Positions 1 through 29,500 of a stretch of DNA of 64,000 nt are shown here, piece after piece. Under the pieces are notes generated by a model. It worked only from the letters and a program-made list of their open reading frames with translations. It was not told the origin of the DNA and did no database searches. This stretch comes from Batillaria attramentaria (taxonomy: Eukaryota > Mollusca > Gastropoda > Batillariidae). The stretch covers positions 421,001 to 485,000 of the forward strand of contig JACVVK020000211.1 in the NCBI GenBank assembly GCA_018292915.2, given 5' to 3'. Position 1 is the first letter of the stretch. Each line of letters starts with the position of its first letter. A program made the position numbers and the translations under genes.

Positions 1-767
1 CATACATGAATGTGTTCCATTACTGAGTATGCAACCCTTTTCCCCCTTCGTTTTCTTTGGCTGAAAGGATAGGAAATTTGGGTGAAAGTTGCCAAATGAC
101 TACAAGTTCCCCAATCTGATACACACATGGACTGAAGTAACCTAGAGCTGTTTGTGTTATTCTATGGACACAAAAATTAGTGTGTTTCTAATCTAAGGGC
201 ATTAGTTGTTCACTCTCTTGCATGTCAGTACAACCTCCACCCCAAAACTACAGAATTGTGAAAGCATGTTAAGGGCCTAAAATTGTCCATGATCCAAGAG
301 GAGAAAAGGTTTGTAGTTTTAATGATGTAGTGCCAACGTGCTATGCTATGGGGAGTCCCCCCCCCCCCCCCCCCAAAAAAAAAAAAAAAAAAAAAAATTA
401 GCATGCAATCTGTGAAATTTGGTGCAGTTTGGGCATGGTTTTCAGTGCTTAAAGTTGCAGGCAACATTTCGGGGTTTTTTGGAGAAAGGAAAAATTTTAG
501 CCAACGGAGGAAATCCTCAAAAAGGAGGGAAGCTTTCAAGCCCTGATGTTAACCCTGCTAAGCATATACATGTGTTTATGGGTTAACATCCAACACAGCC
601 AACAAACCAACAACAAAATGGGAACATCATGATACAAGACAGTATCAACGCAGAATGCCCCCCCCCCCCCCCCCTCCCAACCGGAAAGAAAATTTGCGAA
701 AAAGTAAACACACATGAACATAAAATATGCTTTTACCTGAATTTATGTCAACGATGCTGATACTTAC
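1..767. other. PI4KB intron (left edge), no gene seen
   Basis: This is intronic DNA 3' of the last PI4KB exon in the window. It holds two C/A or C homopolymer tracts (about 357-397 and 659-674). At 263-335 there is a diverged copy (about 70% by eye) of the repeat found twice at 2.1-2.3 kb. The short ORFs here read through homopolymers and are not credible. Confidence 0.6.
357..397 (+). repeat. Poly(C)-poly(A) composite tract
   Basis: A run of C passes directly into a run of A. Similar composites lie near 6915-6947, 12539-12570, 13207-13231, 17380-17396, 49927-49958 and 54932-54963. Confidence 0.85.
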
Positions 768-16643
<15,876 letters not shown>

Positions 16644-17718
16644 AGCAAGGAATTTCGGATAGCTAGAGAAACCGCTCCACCATTTATCCCATGACACAAT
16701 TCAGGATGTCACCTTTTGTCAGCAGCTGAATTCCCACGACTCGCCAATACGTCCGTGTCCTTCCAGTGAACTGTCCTTGCTTCGCATTTTCCTTACGTAA
16801 CTTTCAAATCGTGTGTTCTCAAAATATCTGTGCAGTCTTCATTAGTTTACATGTGTCATATGGTGCCTTCTACAGCTGGTTTCTGTTTTGCTGGCAAAAT
16901 GAATTTGAAAAAAGTTCTCAGGTCCTTGATAGCTTGTCCTTTGTTGATGAAATGACTCCCGATGACTGCCGTTTGGTTGCTCACTACAAACATGGAATCC
17001 CCCTGAAAGTGAAACAGAATTTGCACACATGAAATAACTGACAAAAACGGACTAACATTAGTGACCATGCTTTAAATTTTATGGAAAACTATTCAATAAT
17101 ATTAAATACCAAGAAGACGGAACCCAAACCTAAATGACTGCTGCAGTCATCTCTCTGCTTCTCTCCCTGCAGTGTTGTAAGCCCCTTTTTATACAGTGTA
17201 AAATCTACCATAAAACCTTCCTGAGAGAACGTGGACTATTTCTCATAAAGGGAAAGCGTAGGGGAAGCCTGTTTAATGTGTCATTATGAGTAAGCAACAG
17301 GTGAATCATTTTCAGGTTGTGGTGGTGGAAAATACACACAGCTGTTTCTGCTAGGTTCAAATACTGTATCCCCCCCCCCCCCCCCAAAAGCACACAACAC
17401 TTGAGTGCTAGGTACACAATATCACAAAACTAAGGGTATTGGAGGTTGGGCCAAGTGACTAAGGTGTCTGGTGTACTAGGTTCAAATCCCCTGGACGTCT
17501 GGAAAAGCGTCTTCAAAACTTATCAGAAGTGAAAGCAACTGTGAAAAGTTACTTTATAGGAAAGAAACAAACACAAAGAGACTTAAGCTAAATTATAATT
17601 TATACACAAGTCAGCTTGTCTGTAAACCTTTGACCGCGACTGGCAGACTGACTCACGAATGGCAATACCCAACAGATGGTTCATTAGGCAAATAATTGTG
17701 AGGGTGTTACGTCGATTA

Positions 17719-17721
17719 TGT

Positions 17722-17765
<44 letters not shown>

Positions 17766-17817
17766 CGTGCGTGCGCGCGCGCATACATGTGTGTGTGCAT
17801 GTGCATACATGTGTGAG

Positions 17818-17864
<47 letters not shown>
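17719..17864 (+). repeat. (GT)n / (CG) compound microsatellites
   Basis: Two GT runs, 17719-17760 and 17823-17862, are separated by GTGCGCGCGCGCATACATGT-type sequence. Alternating purine-pyrimidine continues for about 140 bp. Confidence 0.9.
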
Positions 17865-17865
<1 letters not shown>

Positions 17866-20800
17866 CGTGTGCTGTGCGCTCGTGCGCGCACACAATACAC
17901 TGCCAACATCATAAACTACTAGGTACTGTCAACATGTTTCATAACATCTGTCACAAAGAAACACCCACACTATAATATTAATGTGAACATAGATCTATGC
18001 AACCATTCACAGTCAATACGGTGGGCTGGTTTTAATCAAGTCAAGTGATACGTATAGATCTATTATTTTAATACCTATTGTAATAATAATTTTCTGACAT
18101 GGTGGCATTCTATTTCACTCTGACAATAATTACAGGCATTTTAAACACACTTTTATTTGATCAGCAAATCACTATTGTTGCTTTCATTTTATTTTTGTTT
18201 TTCAAGTTTTTTACTCTCGAACCTGACCTGTCTACAGCAACTGCAGCCTTTGTGAGTAATGTGGCCACCATACGAATTATGGAATGGATGAGAATGATTC
18301 ACAGTCTAGCCTGTGTCGACATAACATGTATGTATAATTTGAAGCATGTGGTTAACACAATATTATGACTTCATCAGCTTGTGCTAGTGACTAGTGAGTG
18401 AATGTGTTGATAGTGATAATCTGCTAAGAGACAGCGAGAAAGACAGACAGCGAGAGAGACACAGAGGACGATGATGAAACATTAGCATTGCATTTGCTAC
18501 ATTAACATCTTTCAAGCAGTAGAGAGAGAGAGAGAGATCTTGAGTACACACATAATTTAACTATTTAAGAAACAACAACAACAAAAACAAAGCAAAAAAA
18601 AAACATGCACTGTTACCCTTAGTATTCAATGATGGATTTCCAATTTTAGTACACATACACGTAAAAGAAACCAAAAAATCGAAAGCAGAAAATGCACTGT
18701 GCCCGTTAGTATTCCGTGGTAGAATTCCGGTGTCAACACAAAACAACAAAAAATCTTTCCCACTACTAAGTACTATGGCAAATCAGAAGCTTCCTCGAGA
18801 CTTTATGTAGTACTACGTGATACAGCTGACCTGTAAACGGACAGACGCAAAGCAGCTCTGTATGATCCATCACACTCACAAACAGGACATGGTTCCCGGC
18901 ATGTACCAAACAGGAAAAGAAGCCCACAACAGTGAAGGAAATACCTGTAAGAACGTGCATCTATTCACAGTTTTCCTAAACCTGCCTGCCAGGGACAATG
19001 AAGTAACCCATTCACTAAGCCACGTAAACAGGAGCAATATATATAAAATACACAGCTTGCTTAATGGTCTGCAATAATGAATAAATAATAATAAGCTACA
19101 GCGTGTTTTTAAAATCTGCCCGACTGTGCATAGTGCAGAGTCGACTCCGTCATGGTAACAGAATATTCAGGGTTTCCATAACTCCAAATAAAGCAAAGTG
19201 GAGCCTGAATTCACCTCAGTCTGCGTTTGGACACTGCACAAGAAAGATTGCTGCCACACTCATACAACATCCAGTGCATGCTGCTGTGATGTGTCTCGCT
19301 CGGTGGCCAAAAGCGCGCTGAATTCACAACAAACTCATGCCCGGGTATGATAAGAGCTGACTGTGCACTTTGCAAAGTTGCATTGTTTATTAAAACACAC
19401 TGCTTCAGGTAGTTGGTAGTATCTCCATACTGAAGACCTTTAAGGCTGAATGCCCAGTGACCTACAATCACCAGGCATTATCTCAACAAGGAGTCAAGTA
19501 CTAGTAGGGTCATTCCAATCCTATACTTTACACTTTCCATCTTCATACACATGTATACGCCCAAACAAAAGGCAAACAGTAGTTACAGAGGATGACACAG
19601 ATCTGTCAGAAATGTCAGTGGTCCATTATATCACTCAAGTCATTGTTTTGGTTTTTATCAGCAGAATAATTAACATTAGCACGTGTATACCCTCGTGCTG
19701 TACAACCCACACTTCTAAAGTTCAGCGGCACAGCTCACTGTCATAATTGATGTCATTAGAATTTATTTTAATGGATAATATATATATATATATGGCATAA
19801 CATTATACCCTGGCATCGGTAACAACATTAAAATTTAATACCACTGCATGTCAAACACAAACTCGATACCTGTCTCCTCGCTGCTATGACCCCCTATATC
19901 ATCTAATAAGCAGAGTTCGTTCGTTCCTTAGTAACTTAGGGCTTTACGCCACGCAAGCTACCTAATATGCAGAGAATGCGAAAGGCTCCATATATATGAT
20001 AAACTGACAAAGTCTCTGAAAGACTGCAGAATGTATGACAGATTAGTGCAAAGATAGCTGATCTACTAAAAATTCTCAGAAAATATGACTGCACTATTTT
20101 CGTACTCACAGTCACAGACAAGAACGAACAAGTCTGACACCAACCACCGTAAAAAAAATCCTACAAGTTACGCAAGCACCAGTATGCAACACAATACCCA
20201 GAAACAGTTTACTGCTATACAACGCAACATTTGATCTGCACCCCACACACACCACTTACTGCGCAAAATGCAGATCAGTACTGATAAAACAGCAGTGCAA
20301 AGATACAGAGTCAATACTGTTTTGAGCAAACCAGCCGTTTCTGGAAAAGACATACCATATGGGGCACAAACAATGTGTTTCTCACATGACTGGTTCCTTA
20401 TCAGGCATTCCCACTCCCTCCCTTGCTGGTGCCCCCTTGTAATCACAGGCCTCTAATGTCAGCTAGCCCTGCGTGACGCTACAGTGCACCCCCTCCTCAA
20501 CAAACACAGCACACTTTCTTATCCCCCCCCCCCCCCCCACACACACAACCACCCACCTCTCCAAAAACACCAGTCTGGCCCCTTTCTTACCATGAGGTGA
20601 TGGGTACACTACAATAAAGAGTTGTGTATGACTATGAGTGTTGTTGTGGTACAATTGGATTTGGAAAGAACTTTTTTTTACACTTTGTAAAATTTTGACT
20701 GCATGCACACTCAGCACTGCACCACGTACAAAGCTGTCTGGAGAACTTTTCAAAACAGGCAAATTACGTATGCACACAGAAATGATTTAATTTTTACATA

Positions 20801-21366
20801 GATCGTGTTGGGTTTAGCTTGCGCCACACTGAGCGAAATACTTAGTCCTCAGCACCTATATTAATGCGCTTAATGCTATTATTATAGATCTATATCAGGA
20901 ACATGGTGAAACCTGTCAAAACAATAAACACTAAATATCCACGCTGGATTCAAAACGCAACCGCACCATGATACAGGCTGTGTGAAAGACTGAAATTAGT
21001 GATGAATTTATGGTAACAAATGCAAAATAATGTATACATCACTACATGTACCTACCACATGGATGCTATATATTGCTAAAGCTAACATAATCAGTTAATG
21101 AAGGCCTGAGTTGTACATGTATCACCAACAGACGTGGGGTGAACAATCAGCACAAAACAGAAGCAGAAACACTGCGCTGAAAGTCCCCAACACAGACAAT
21201 GACAGACACTATCACTGAATATAAAAGAAGGCTTTAAACCTGCTGAGAAGGGACAGGCAACCCCATTGTGTGCAAAAGGAGCAGCAGGGTTCACTTTATT
21301 GTCCCAGCCACTCAGACAGATACAGGGGGGAGATGAGGGAAACAGCAGAGGACCCTTCACAGCTGG

Positions 21367-21482
21367 AGGGGGAGGGACCACATGCCTTGGAAAAGATGAG
21401 GGGGGGGGGGGGGGGAGGCTGGAGCGGGTTTTAAGGGGGGAGGGGAGGGGGTGGCAGTGGGGGTGGGGGGTGGGGGGGCAGG
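21367..21482 (+). repeat. G-rich purine tract, G-quadruplex potential
   Basis: Many runs of three or more G lie within about 115 bp, separated by short A/T-containing spacers, so the plus strand could fold into quadruplexes. A related tract lies at 35894-35963. Confidence 0.7.
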
Positions 21483-22689
21483 CTGATGTTGATGAGTGGA
21501 GGGTTTGTGGGGTACCTGCAGGCACTGAAAGTCAAAACCACACAGTACAAAGCAAGACTAGTCTGAGACTGAAGAAGATGCTCTCACATGCCGACCCAAA
21601 TACCCTTTTGTTTACACTTACAGCATGAGTACACATTCCCGTAGTACAGTATCTAGGTAAGCCTGCCTCTGGTAATTACTTCTTCCAGCTCCTGGGTGCT
21701 GTGATGTTAGCTGTTACTGGGTTAAGTAAGGACAAGAATCCCTCTTTTGTTTATAGAATGTGTGGATCTCTTGTACAGCTTGCAGTGCACATGTTCAGAA
21801 ACAACTCAGAATCATACACGCTTCCACTGACACCCTCCACCCCCCACTCTGCAAAGAATGTGGGCAAGGGGATGAGTTGGAGGTATGGAAAAGGAGAATG
21901 GAAGTTTGACAAAATACAAAACATCTTCAAAGACTTTTACATTAATCTTGCACCACAGTAGTGTCTGGTCAGTCTTTGTTTAATAACTTTTTTTTTTTAC
22001 AATTTAAAAAAAAAACAACTGGGAAAAGTGGTTAAGGGTGTGGGGGTAATTCACAACAATCCTACATATTCTGCAAAGCTTTGCATATTTTCTATTTGAC
22101 AAGACAGCCTTTCCTCTCCCACTCTGGATAAAAGATAAATGGTTCCCCTTTCTTGAGATACATATGATGGCTATCATGAAAGCCTTCCACAGTCTCAGCC
22201 TGCAGACTACACGAGTGTACCATTGACACAATCATACAAATCCACAGAAAATAATTCTTGACTTCGTACATTTTTACTTGTCTGAAAACGTTATTTAGAT
22301 AACAGGAGCTGGCGACGGCCGCAACTGTTTGAGTGGTTCCTGATTACAATTGTTCGGAAGCTGCACTAAGCTCGGTGCCATTGCAGACGACAGATCCTTA
22401 CTTGTGCCCCGATCTTTAGATTATCTGCCCCATAAATCCATTGCTCCAGACACCTCAGCTTCACGGAAAAGTCTGAGTAAATGTCAGACTGTGGCAGCGT
22501 AATTCGTTTTTGACACGGCTGCTGTGAAACTTTCCTCCTGACAGAACAAACAAACCGAAGCGCAAGGAAAATGGCAGTGAAATTTGTCACCGAACAAGAA
22601 TCTCTGGTTCCGAGTTCTGCTTTCACGGCTGTTACCACAATCCCGAAAACGGACTAAACAACTGAAAGTATTGAAATCAATTGATACCA

Positions 22690-23150
22690 TGAACTCACCT
22701 CCGCTTTATGAACCCTCTGACGACCATCCTTACGCCGTAGTTACAAGATGGTAAGACTTTTTATAATCCAAGTGAGCTACACACTCTACAGTAGCGGCCA
22801 TGTTGAAGCGCTGGCCTCGATCTCGGCATTCGTCACCCGCGGCCTTGACCTCTTTGTGGATTATTGGCAAAGCCATTTGATCATGCCCCGAGCATGTGAT
22901 GTCAGCCAAGCTCAATTCAACCACCAACCAAAGATGCAAATTTAACGCAAACGCCTGAGGGGTACCGTACGTGGGCATGTGCACCCGAATGAGCCAGGTT
23001 ATGGGTTATGACAACCCCGGCCTGTAATAATGGCGGCGCCGAGCATCACTGTGAGAAAAGGGGCGTGGTCCACCGGGCGCTAGCATCTTGCAACATTAGT
23101 CCCGGCGGTAATGCCGACGGATTTTTTTTTTTTCGGATTTTTTTTTCGGA
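22690..23150 (-). promoter_or_regulatory. Candidate PI4KB promoter and 5' untranslated exon
   Basis: This GC-richer stretch contains ATGGCGGCGCC (about 23029) and, on the minus strand, AACATGGCCGC; both resemble YY1-type sites. On the minus strand GCGGAG is followed by GTGAGT, a strong splice donor with GT at 22698-22697, so an untranslated exon could end at 22699. A second minus-strand donor (CGAAG then GTATGT) lies at 24369. Either could splice toward the coding exon at 16.6 kb. This is inference; no transcript evidence is available. Confidence 0.3.
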
Positions 23151-24139
23151 CTAGAGTGGTGGGTGCTGATGGTGGTTTTGGGGGTGGGGGTGGTGGTGGT
23201 AAAAAGTAAGAAACTCCGTCGAATAGCACCGGAGACCTCCAGAACAAGGATTTTATTCTTTTGTTCTATTTCCTATAGAATTACAGTTATGTCGATTCGT
23301 ACACTGACAGTAACTCAGTATACTTCAGTTCTGCAATGTCCATTATTGAAGCATACTGTCATACTTATATATTGTTGTACCGGCCCACTCTCCACTGAAC
23401 TCAGTTGAACTGACTTGAAAGGAGGAATTTGAAAAAGGCTGATTAAAACAACAACAACAACAACAACAACAAAAACCGTCAAAGAGCCAGTATAGCTGTA
23501 ACTGACAGTGATATATGAAGAATAGAGCGGCCGCCGGCCACATATGGTTATTGTACACAACAATACTGATTCGGTTGATTATTGTGGTACAGAGGGAGAA
23601 TGAACTTCGGGTGCTATTATGAAATGAGTTGAATGAATTTCGCGAGACTGTACGTGGTCGAAGAAACCGGCAGATTCTCCTTAATACACTGTACCCCCTC
23701 CCTCCTCCCCCCCCCCCCCTTGTCCCGCCCCCCTCTCCGTCGGGCCCGGCCCGGTCCGGCCGGCGGTTCTGACGGCAGTGACGGTCATTCGATGACTGCC
23801 TTGGAGAGCCAGATCTGTTATTTTCAAAATTCAGCGAATTCCTCAAGCCCATTACTGGTTTCTTTCAGTTGTGAGTACTCTGTTAGTTGCTAAGTTCGCT
23901 GGTACGTTGGTCGAAGTTTTCGCGGCACTCCTCTGCCAAGCCGTGACACGGACGGATTAGAACGTAAACTAAGAGCAGTAACTCTTGGGCTACTAGTACT
24001 GACTCGAGACAAGAGGAGCCCTGTGCTACGTCCCTTTAGTCTGAAACGCTCTTTGGCCCTAGTCAGTGATCCGCGCGGCCGTGTGACAACAACGACAACA
24101 ACTGACGAAGATGAGAATCAGTGATCAACACAACCACCC

Positions 24140-24179
<40 letters not shown>

Positions 24180-24823
24180 ACCGTGACCAACACTGTGACC
24201 ACTCAGTGATCAGTCAGTCACGTACTGAGTGACCACCGTGACTGACCCGGCACCACCTCAGTCTGACTGTGACCATCATTGCGGCCGCCGCCGCCGCCGC
24301 CACTGTGACCCCTTATCACCAGCACCGACACCACAGTAACTCAGTTATCCTCAGTTACAGACGACATACCTTCGTGTCACTTAAGTTCACAGACATGCTG
24401 TCATCAGCGAACACTTCACTGAGCTACTCATCATAGTGTTCCGGCGGTATGTGGACGGAACATTCCCGCTGAGACAGGCCGACACTGAGCCAAATTGAGG
24501 TGAGCTGCAAAGTTGATTTTCTGCCACTGACGCCGACTCGAAGGAGAACGTGACAAGTGGAAGAAGCAGAAAATGAAGGTGTGAACTTCCAACTAGTGGC
24601 ATGCAATGAAGAGAGTATAATCATATCTCTCGCCGTATTCATGACTCAGTTTGACGGTACGAAATTCCTCTGTCACGTCGACTGATTCAGTCGAGTCTCA
24701 GTTAAGTATCAGATTTGAGTACTTCAGAATTTAGAACTGATTGATCGCAAGATTTCAGTCGGCGTAGGGTTGACGACTAAGGCTACGTCACCATGATAAA
24801 CTCACTTGACTCCAACAAATCAG

Positions 24824-24867
<44 letters not shown>

Positions 24868-24876
24868 TGACACACT

Positions 24877-24926
<50 letters not shown>

Positions 24927-26528
24927 GCACACACACGCCGCGCGCGCGCGGCACCGACACACACACACACACACACACACAGGCACACAGGCACACGAAC
25001 GAAAGAAAGAACGGCAAACAAACGGTGATGCTGAACCGGCTACTGACCAAACCGGCTTTAGCTAGGCTGATCTGGCCCGCACTGCACTCCGCAGAGATGC
25101 TTTCGTATTGCATAATGAATGATACTGACTCCAGTTTAAGCTGTTCAGCAAAGTCTCAATACGGTATGACAGACATACAGCGACTGAGTGTGAAAAACTT
25201 TTCATGACTGAACTGAATGCGCTTCCAGTTAACCTGTGCATCACCCAGAATCAGTCACTTGGCTCACAACTTGAACATCAGTACTTTAGCGTCTCAAACC
25301 GGCCTGTGCGCCTGGTAACTCGGGTTGGCGTATACGTTGTTCTACGAATGTAGACTGAAGCATATCGCGAGCAGACGACATTATTTGGTTGAGGATTTAA
25401 CAACAATCAGACAGCGCCAATGGATGGCTACTTTTTAGCGACTTGGTCGTATCGACGTGTACAGCACAGGCATCAGTGGACTCAGCGCCGCCGGGCCGGC
25501 AGGGCCACTATCAGTGGGCGGCCAGAGTGTCATGTATTGTACTTCTAATACTGACAAAAACAACAATACTCATACTGATTGTTTCAGTTGCTGTATTGCT
25601 CTTTGATTACACATCAGTGTAGGTGAGGTGGAAGGAAGGCTAATTCTTGCTCAGTCTCTAGTTGTCTGTCAGCCTACCAGTCTAGGAGTCTAGCGGTCTG
25701 TCTGTAGTGGGTGGAACTATCACTAAAGTATCTCAGCTACTTTCCATGTATGGGATAGGGGTTTCCTGGTGCTAGGCTGAGTCTGCGTGTGTGTCTGCCT
25801 GTGCCAGACTCACAGTTTAAGGTGCTGTTTAAAAGGGACTGACTACTGGTCTCATATTAAGGACTATCATGAGTGTTACTTTACTATTAGTGTTACTGTT
25901 CATAACACAGAGGAAGTCATATTTCTCTACCATTAGACTCAGTGAAACAGCTAAGTCACGAAACTGGTCGCAGTGGCCAAAAGGAACAAGTCTTCATTAG
26001 GCAAACAGCCTTGAGCTTTGTAAGCGGCAGTTTTGTCCTCATAACTTATTACGAACATAGACGCCTTCTCAACTTCAGAGCGAAGGAAAGCACTGACCTC
26101 GTACTGACTGTGACTCGCAAGAACTGTATCCGTGAAGTTATTTCGCTTTTATGATTTTGCCAACCCTGATGATATGAGCACTGACTGACTTGGGTACAGT
26201 ATAAGACACGTGACAGCCGGATAGATAATGAGCGGCACATCTGTTTGTTACAACTAAAGAGGTCAAAGCGAGGGCGGGCTATAATAAAATTGTAATTCTA
26301 TAGTGATATGTCGTATAGTCTATCAGTAGTGATAGTGTATACATAAATTGTATATAATTTATATATATAAGCCACACTGGATGGGGTGGGGCTTGTAGTC
26401 AATGCAGGATAAGTATTGTCCAGTGACACACAATTCACACACACTTAGGTTTTCTAGACTAGAATAGGTAGCGCTCTCAGACTGACTTGCCTCCCCCTAT
26501 CAGTTGACTGAAACTGATTCACATGACT
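23151..26528. other. Intergenic DNA, GC-rich then microsatellite-bearing; no gene seen
   Basis: It contains GGCCGCCGGCC and GGGCCCGGCCCGGTCCGGCC near 23528 and 23743, an (ACA)n run at 23450-23473, (CA)n at 24143-24178 and 24825-24979, and a GCC run near 24283-24302. The Gly- or Pro-rich ORFs at 23343-23893 follow these biased tracts and match nothing I recognise. Confidence 0.5.
24825..24979 (+). repeat. (CA)n blocks with a (CG)n core
   Basis: Three CA blocks are interrupted by ACACTGTGACACACTGACA and by CCGCGCGCGCGCGGC at about 24938-24952. It is a strong candidate for Z-DNA-forming sequence. Confidence 0.9.
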
Positions 26529-26539
26529 GGGCGTCGCAT
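26529..26539. repeat. RTE target-site duplication, left copy
   Basis: GGGCGTCGCAT, identical to 29834-29844. Confidence 0.92.
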
Positions 26540-29500
26540 ACTTACTTACTTAGGCCCTTGGCTCCACGTGGAGCATAGGCCATCGACAACCCTTCGCCAT
26601 CGCACTCTGTTCTGGGCCAGTCTTGCCACTCCAGTCCAGTTGGTCCCCTGCTTACATAGCTCTGCCTCAGTGTCCCGCCTCCAGCTGTTGCGAGGCCGGC
26701 CTCTCTTCCTTTTCCCCTGCGGGTTCCATGTCAGGGCTTGGCGTGTGGTGCTGGATGCTGGCTTCCTGAGGGTGTGTCCAATCCAGCCCCACTTCCTCCG
26801 CAGGATCTGCTTGGCCACTGGTTCCTGCCCCGCTCGCTCCCACAGCTCTTCATTCCGGATCTTCTCTGGCCATCGGATGTTGAAGATGCGCCTCAGACAG
26901 GTGTTGAGAAATGTCTGGATCTTCTGCTGCATCGTCTTCGTTGTCCTCCATGTTTCGCATCCGTAGAGCAGAACTGACTTCACGTTGGAGTTGAAGATGC
27001 GAAGTTTGGTTCTTATGCTGACAACTTTGGATGCCCAGACGTTCTTCAGCATGACCATTGCTGCCCTTGCCTTGCCGATTCTGGCTGTGACGTCTCGGTC
27101 TGTGCCTCCCTGTCCATCAACCACACTCCCCAGGTAGACAAAAGACTCCACCTCCCTGATGGACTCTCCACCGACTGTGACTGGTGTGTTGGCAGTGGTG
27201 TTGATCTTCATCAGCTCGGTTTTCTTCCTGTTGATCTTGAGCCCTGTTCCGGCTGATGTGGCTTCCAGGCGCGTAGTCTTGTCCTGAATCTGGCTGTGGC
27301 TGTGAGACAGGAGCGCCAGGTCGTCCGCGAAGTCGAGGTCATCCAGCTGCGTCCAGAGTGTCCACTGTATCCCGTTTTTCCTGCCTGCTGTAGTGGTCTT
27401 CATGATCCAGTCGATGACCAGGAGGAAGAGAAACGGGGACAACAGGCATCCCTGGCGGACTCCGGTCTTCACCTCGAAGCTTTCTGACAACTGGCCAGCA
27501 TGGGCAATCCTGCAGCTCATGTCTTGGTAGGTGCACTGGATCAAGGAGATGATCTTCCCAGGAACTCCATAGTGCCTTAACAGCTTCCACAGTGCCTCTC
27601 TGTCTACACTGTCGAAAGCCTTCTCATAGTCTATGAAGTTGATGTAGAGAGGGGAGTTCCACTCCAGTGACTGCTCCACAATGATGCGTAGGCTGGCAAT
27701 CTGGTCAGCGCAGGACCTGTTCCTGCGAAAGCCCGCCTGCTGGTCTCGGAGCATGGGGTCGACTGCCTCTCTCATCCTCTCCAGTAGAATTCTGTTGAGA
27801 ACCTTGCCTGGCACTGACAGGAGCATGATCCCTCGGTAGTTGCTGCAGTCCCTGAGGTCCCCTTTCTTTGGCAGCTTGATGACGATCCCTTCTTTCCACT
27901 GGGCTGGCACCTCTTCCTTCTCCCAGATCTTGCTGAATAGGCTGTGCAGCATGTTGACGGCTGTCTCTGTGTCTGCTTTGATGGCTTCTGCTGGTATCTC
28001 GTCCGGCCCTGCAGCTTTCCCATTTCTCAGTGTCATGATGGCTTTCCTGATCTCCGCCTTAGAGGGCTTGTCGCAGTTGATGGGTAGTTCTGTCTCTGCT
28101 GGTGGGATGTCTGGTGGTGTTTCAGGGATGGGGCAATTTAACAGCTCCCTGAAGTGTTCTGCCCATCGCTTCAGCTGTTCCTCAGTTGTTGTCAGTGGGT
28201 GCCCGTTCTTGTCCTTCACTGGTTTGTCTGTCTGCTGGAATTTGCCCGCGAGCTTCTTGGTCACCTGGTACAGGTCTTTTAGATTCCCTTGTCGGGCTGC
28301 TTCCTCTGCTTGACTGGCCAGGTTGTCGATGTAGTCCCTCTTGTCCTTCCTGGTGCTCCTCTTCACTTCTCTGTCAGCTGCTGTGTATTCCTCTTGTGCC
28401 TTTGCCTTAGCTCTTCTTGTTCGGCTCGTGTTCAGTGCAGCTTTCTTCTCTTTCCTAACTTCCAGTTTCTGGATGGTATCAGCAGAGATCCATTCCTTAT
28501 GTTGGGTCTTTCTCTTGCCAAGGACCTCTTCGCATGTGTCGTGCCAAAGTTTCTTGCTGTGTTCCCAGTGTGTCTCGATGTCCATTTCACTGTCTTCTAT
28601 CAGGTCTTGCAGTGGCTGGAACCTGTTGGAAAGGCTGATCCGGAATGCTGCTTGTGTCTCTGTGTTCCTGAGTAGTCCAACGTTGTACCTGGTCCGTGTG
28701 TTGTTGGCGTTGGTGTGCCTCTTAAGCCGAAGTCTCAATGTTGTTGCAAGGAGGTGGTGGTCTGATGATACATCGGCACCCCTCATCACACGCACATCCC
28801 GCCACGATCTCCTGAACTTCCGGCTGATGCAGATGTGATCAATCTGGTTCTCCGTGACATGGTCCGGCGATCTCCATGTGGCCTTGTGGATGCGCTTGTG
28901 TGGGAAGATGCTGCCTCCTATCACTAGCTGGTTCAGGGCACAAAAGTTTGCAAAGCGCTCGCCATTTTCGTTCATCTGTCCCAGTCCGTGTGTTCCCATG
29001 GTGTCCTCGTAGCCTGTGTTGTCTGATCCAATCTTGGCGTTGAAGTCTCCCATCAGTATGGTCATGTCCTTGGCTCCTCCTCTATCTATCACTGTCTGCA
29101 GTTGTTGGTAGAAGTCATCTTTTTTCTCCTCTTCCGCATCATTGGTGGGAGCGTAGCACTGGATGATGTTCAGCTTGATGTCTTTTTTCTTGGTGATGAA
29201 TTTGGCTGTGATGATGCGGGAGTTGACAGGTTCCCAGCCGATGAGTGCCCGCTGTGCCTCCGGTGCCAGCATCAGGGCCACGCCCTCAGTGTGGGGGGCT
29301 CCATCCTCTGTGTGTCCAGAGTACAGCAATTGCTCTCCCGATGAAAATCTCAGCTGTCCTGTCTGTAGCCACCTTGTCTCACTCAGTCCCAGTACTCCTA
29401 TCTTGTAGTTCTTCATCTCTCTTGCTACTTGTATGGTCCTTCCTACTTCATACATTGTCCTGATGTTCCATGTGGCTACTCTCGTTGTTGTCCTGGGTGT

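Larger units (their letters stand above)
16698..22680. other. Upstream of PI4KB coding exon 1; introns of the 5' UTR or intergenic
   Basis: About 6 kb without a coding exon I can support. It contains a possible tRNA-like SINE head at 17440-17500 (GGTTCAAATCCC), microsatellites at 17719-17864, a possible MITE-like segment at 19100-19370 sharing GATGTGTCTCGCTC with the element at 43.6 kb, a poly(C) run at 20523 and a G-rich stretch at 21367-21482. The rest is unremarkable AT-rich DNA. Confidence 0.5.

Noticed and set aside
23343..23893. Gly-rich and Pro-rich ORFs in the GC-rich region
   Set aside because: They follow biased composition, overlap each other on both strands and show no domain. 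More likely promoter-type DNA.
26523..29463. Plus-strand ORFs of 80-165 codons within 26.5-29.5 kb
   Set aside because: Antisense shadows of the retrotransposon ORF.
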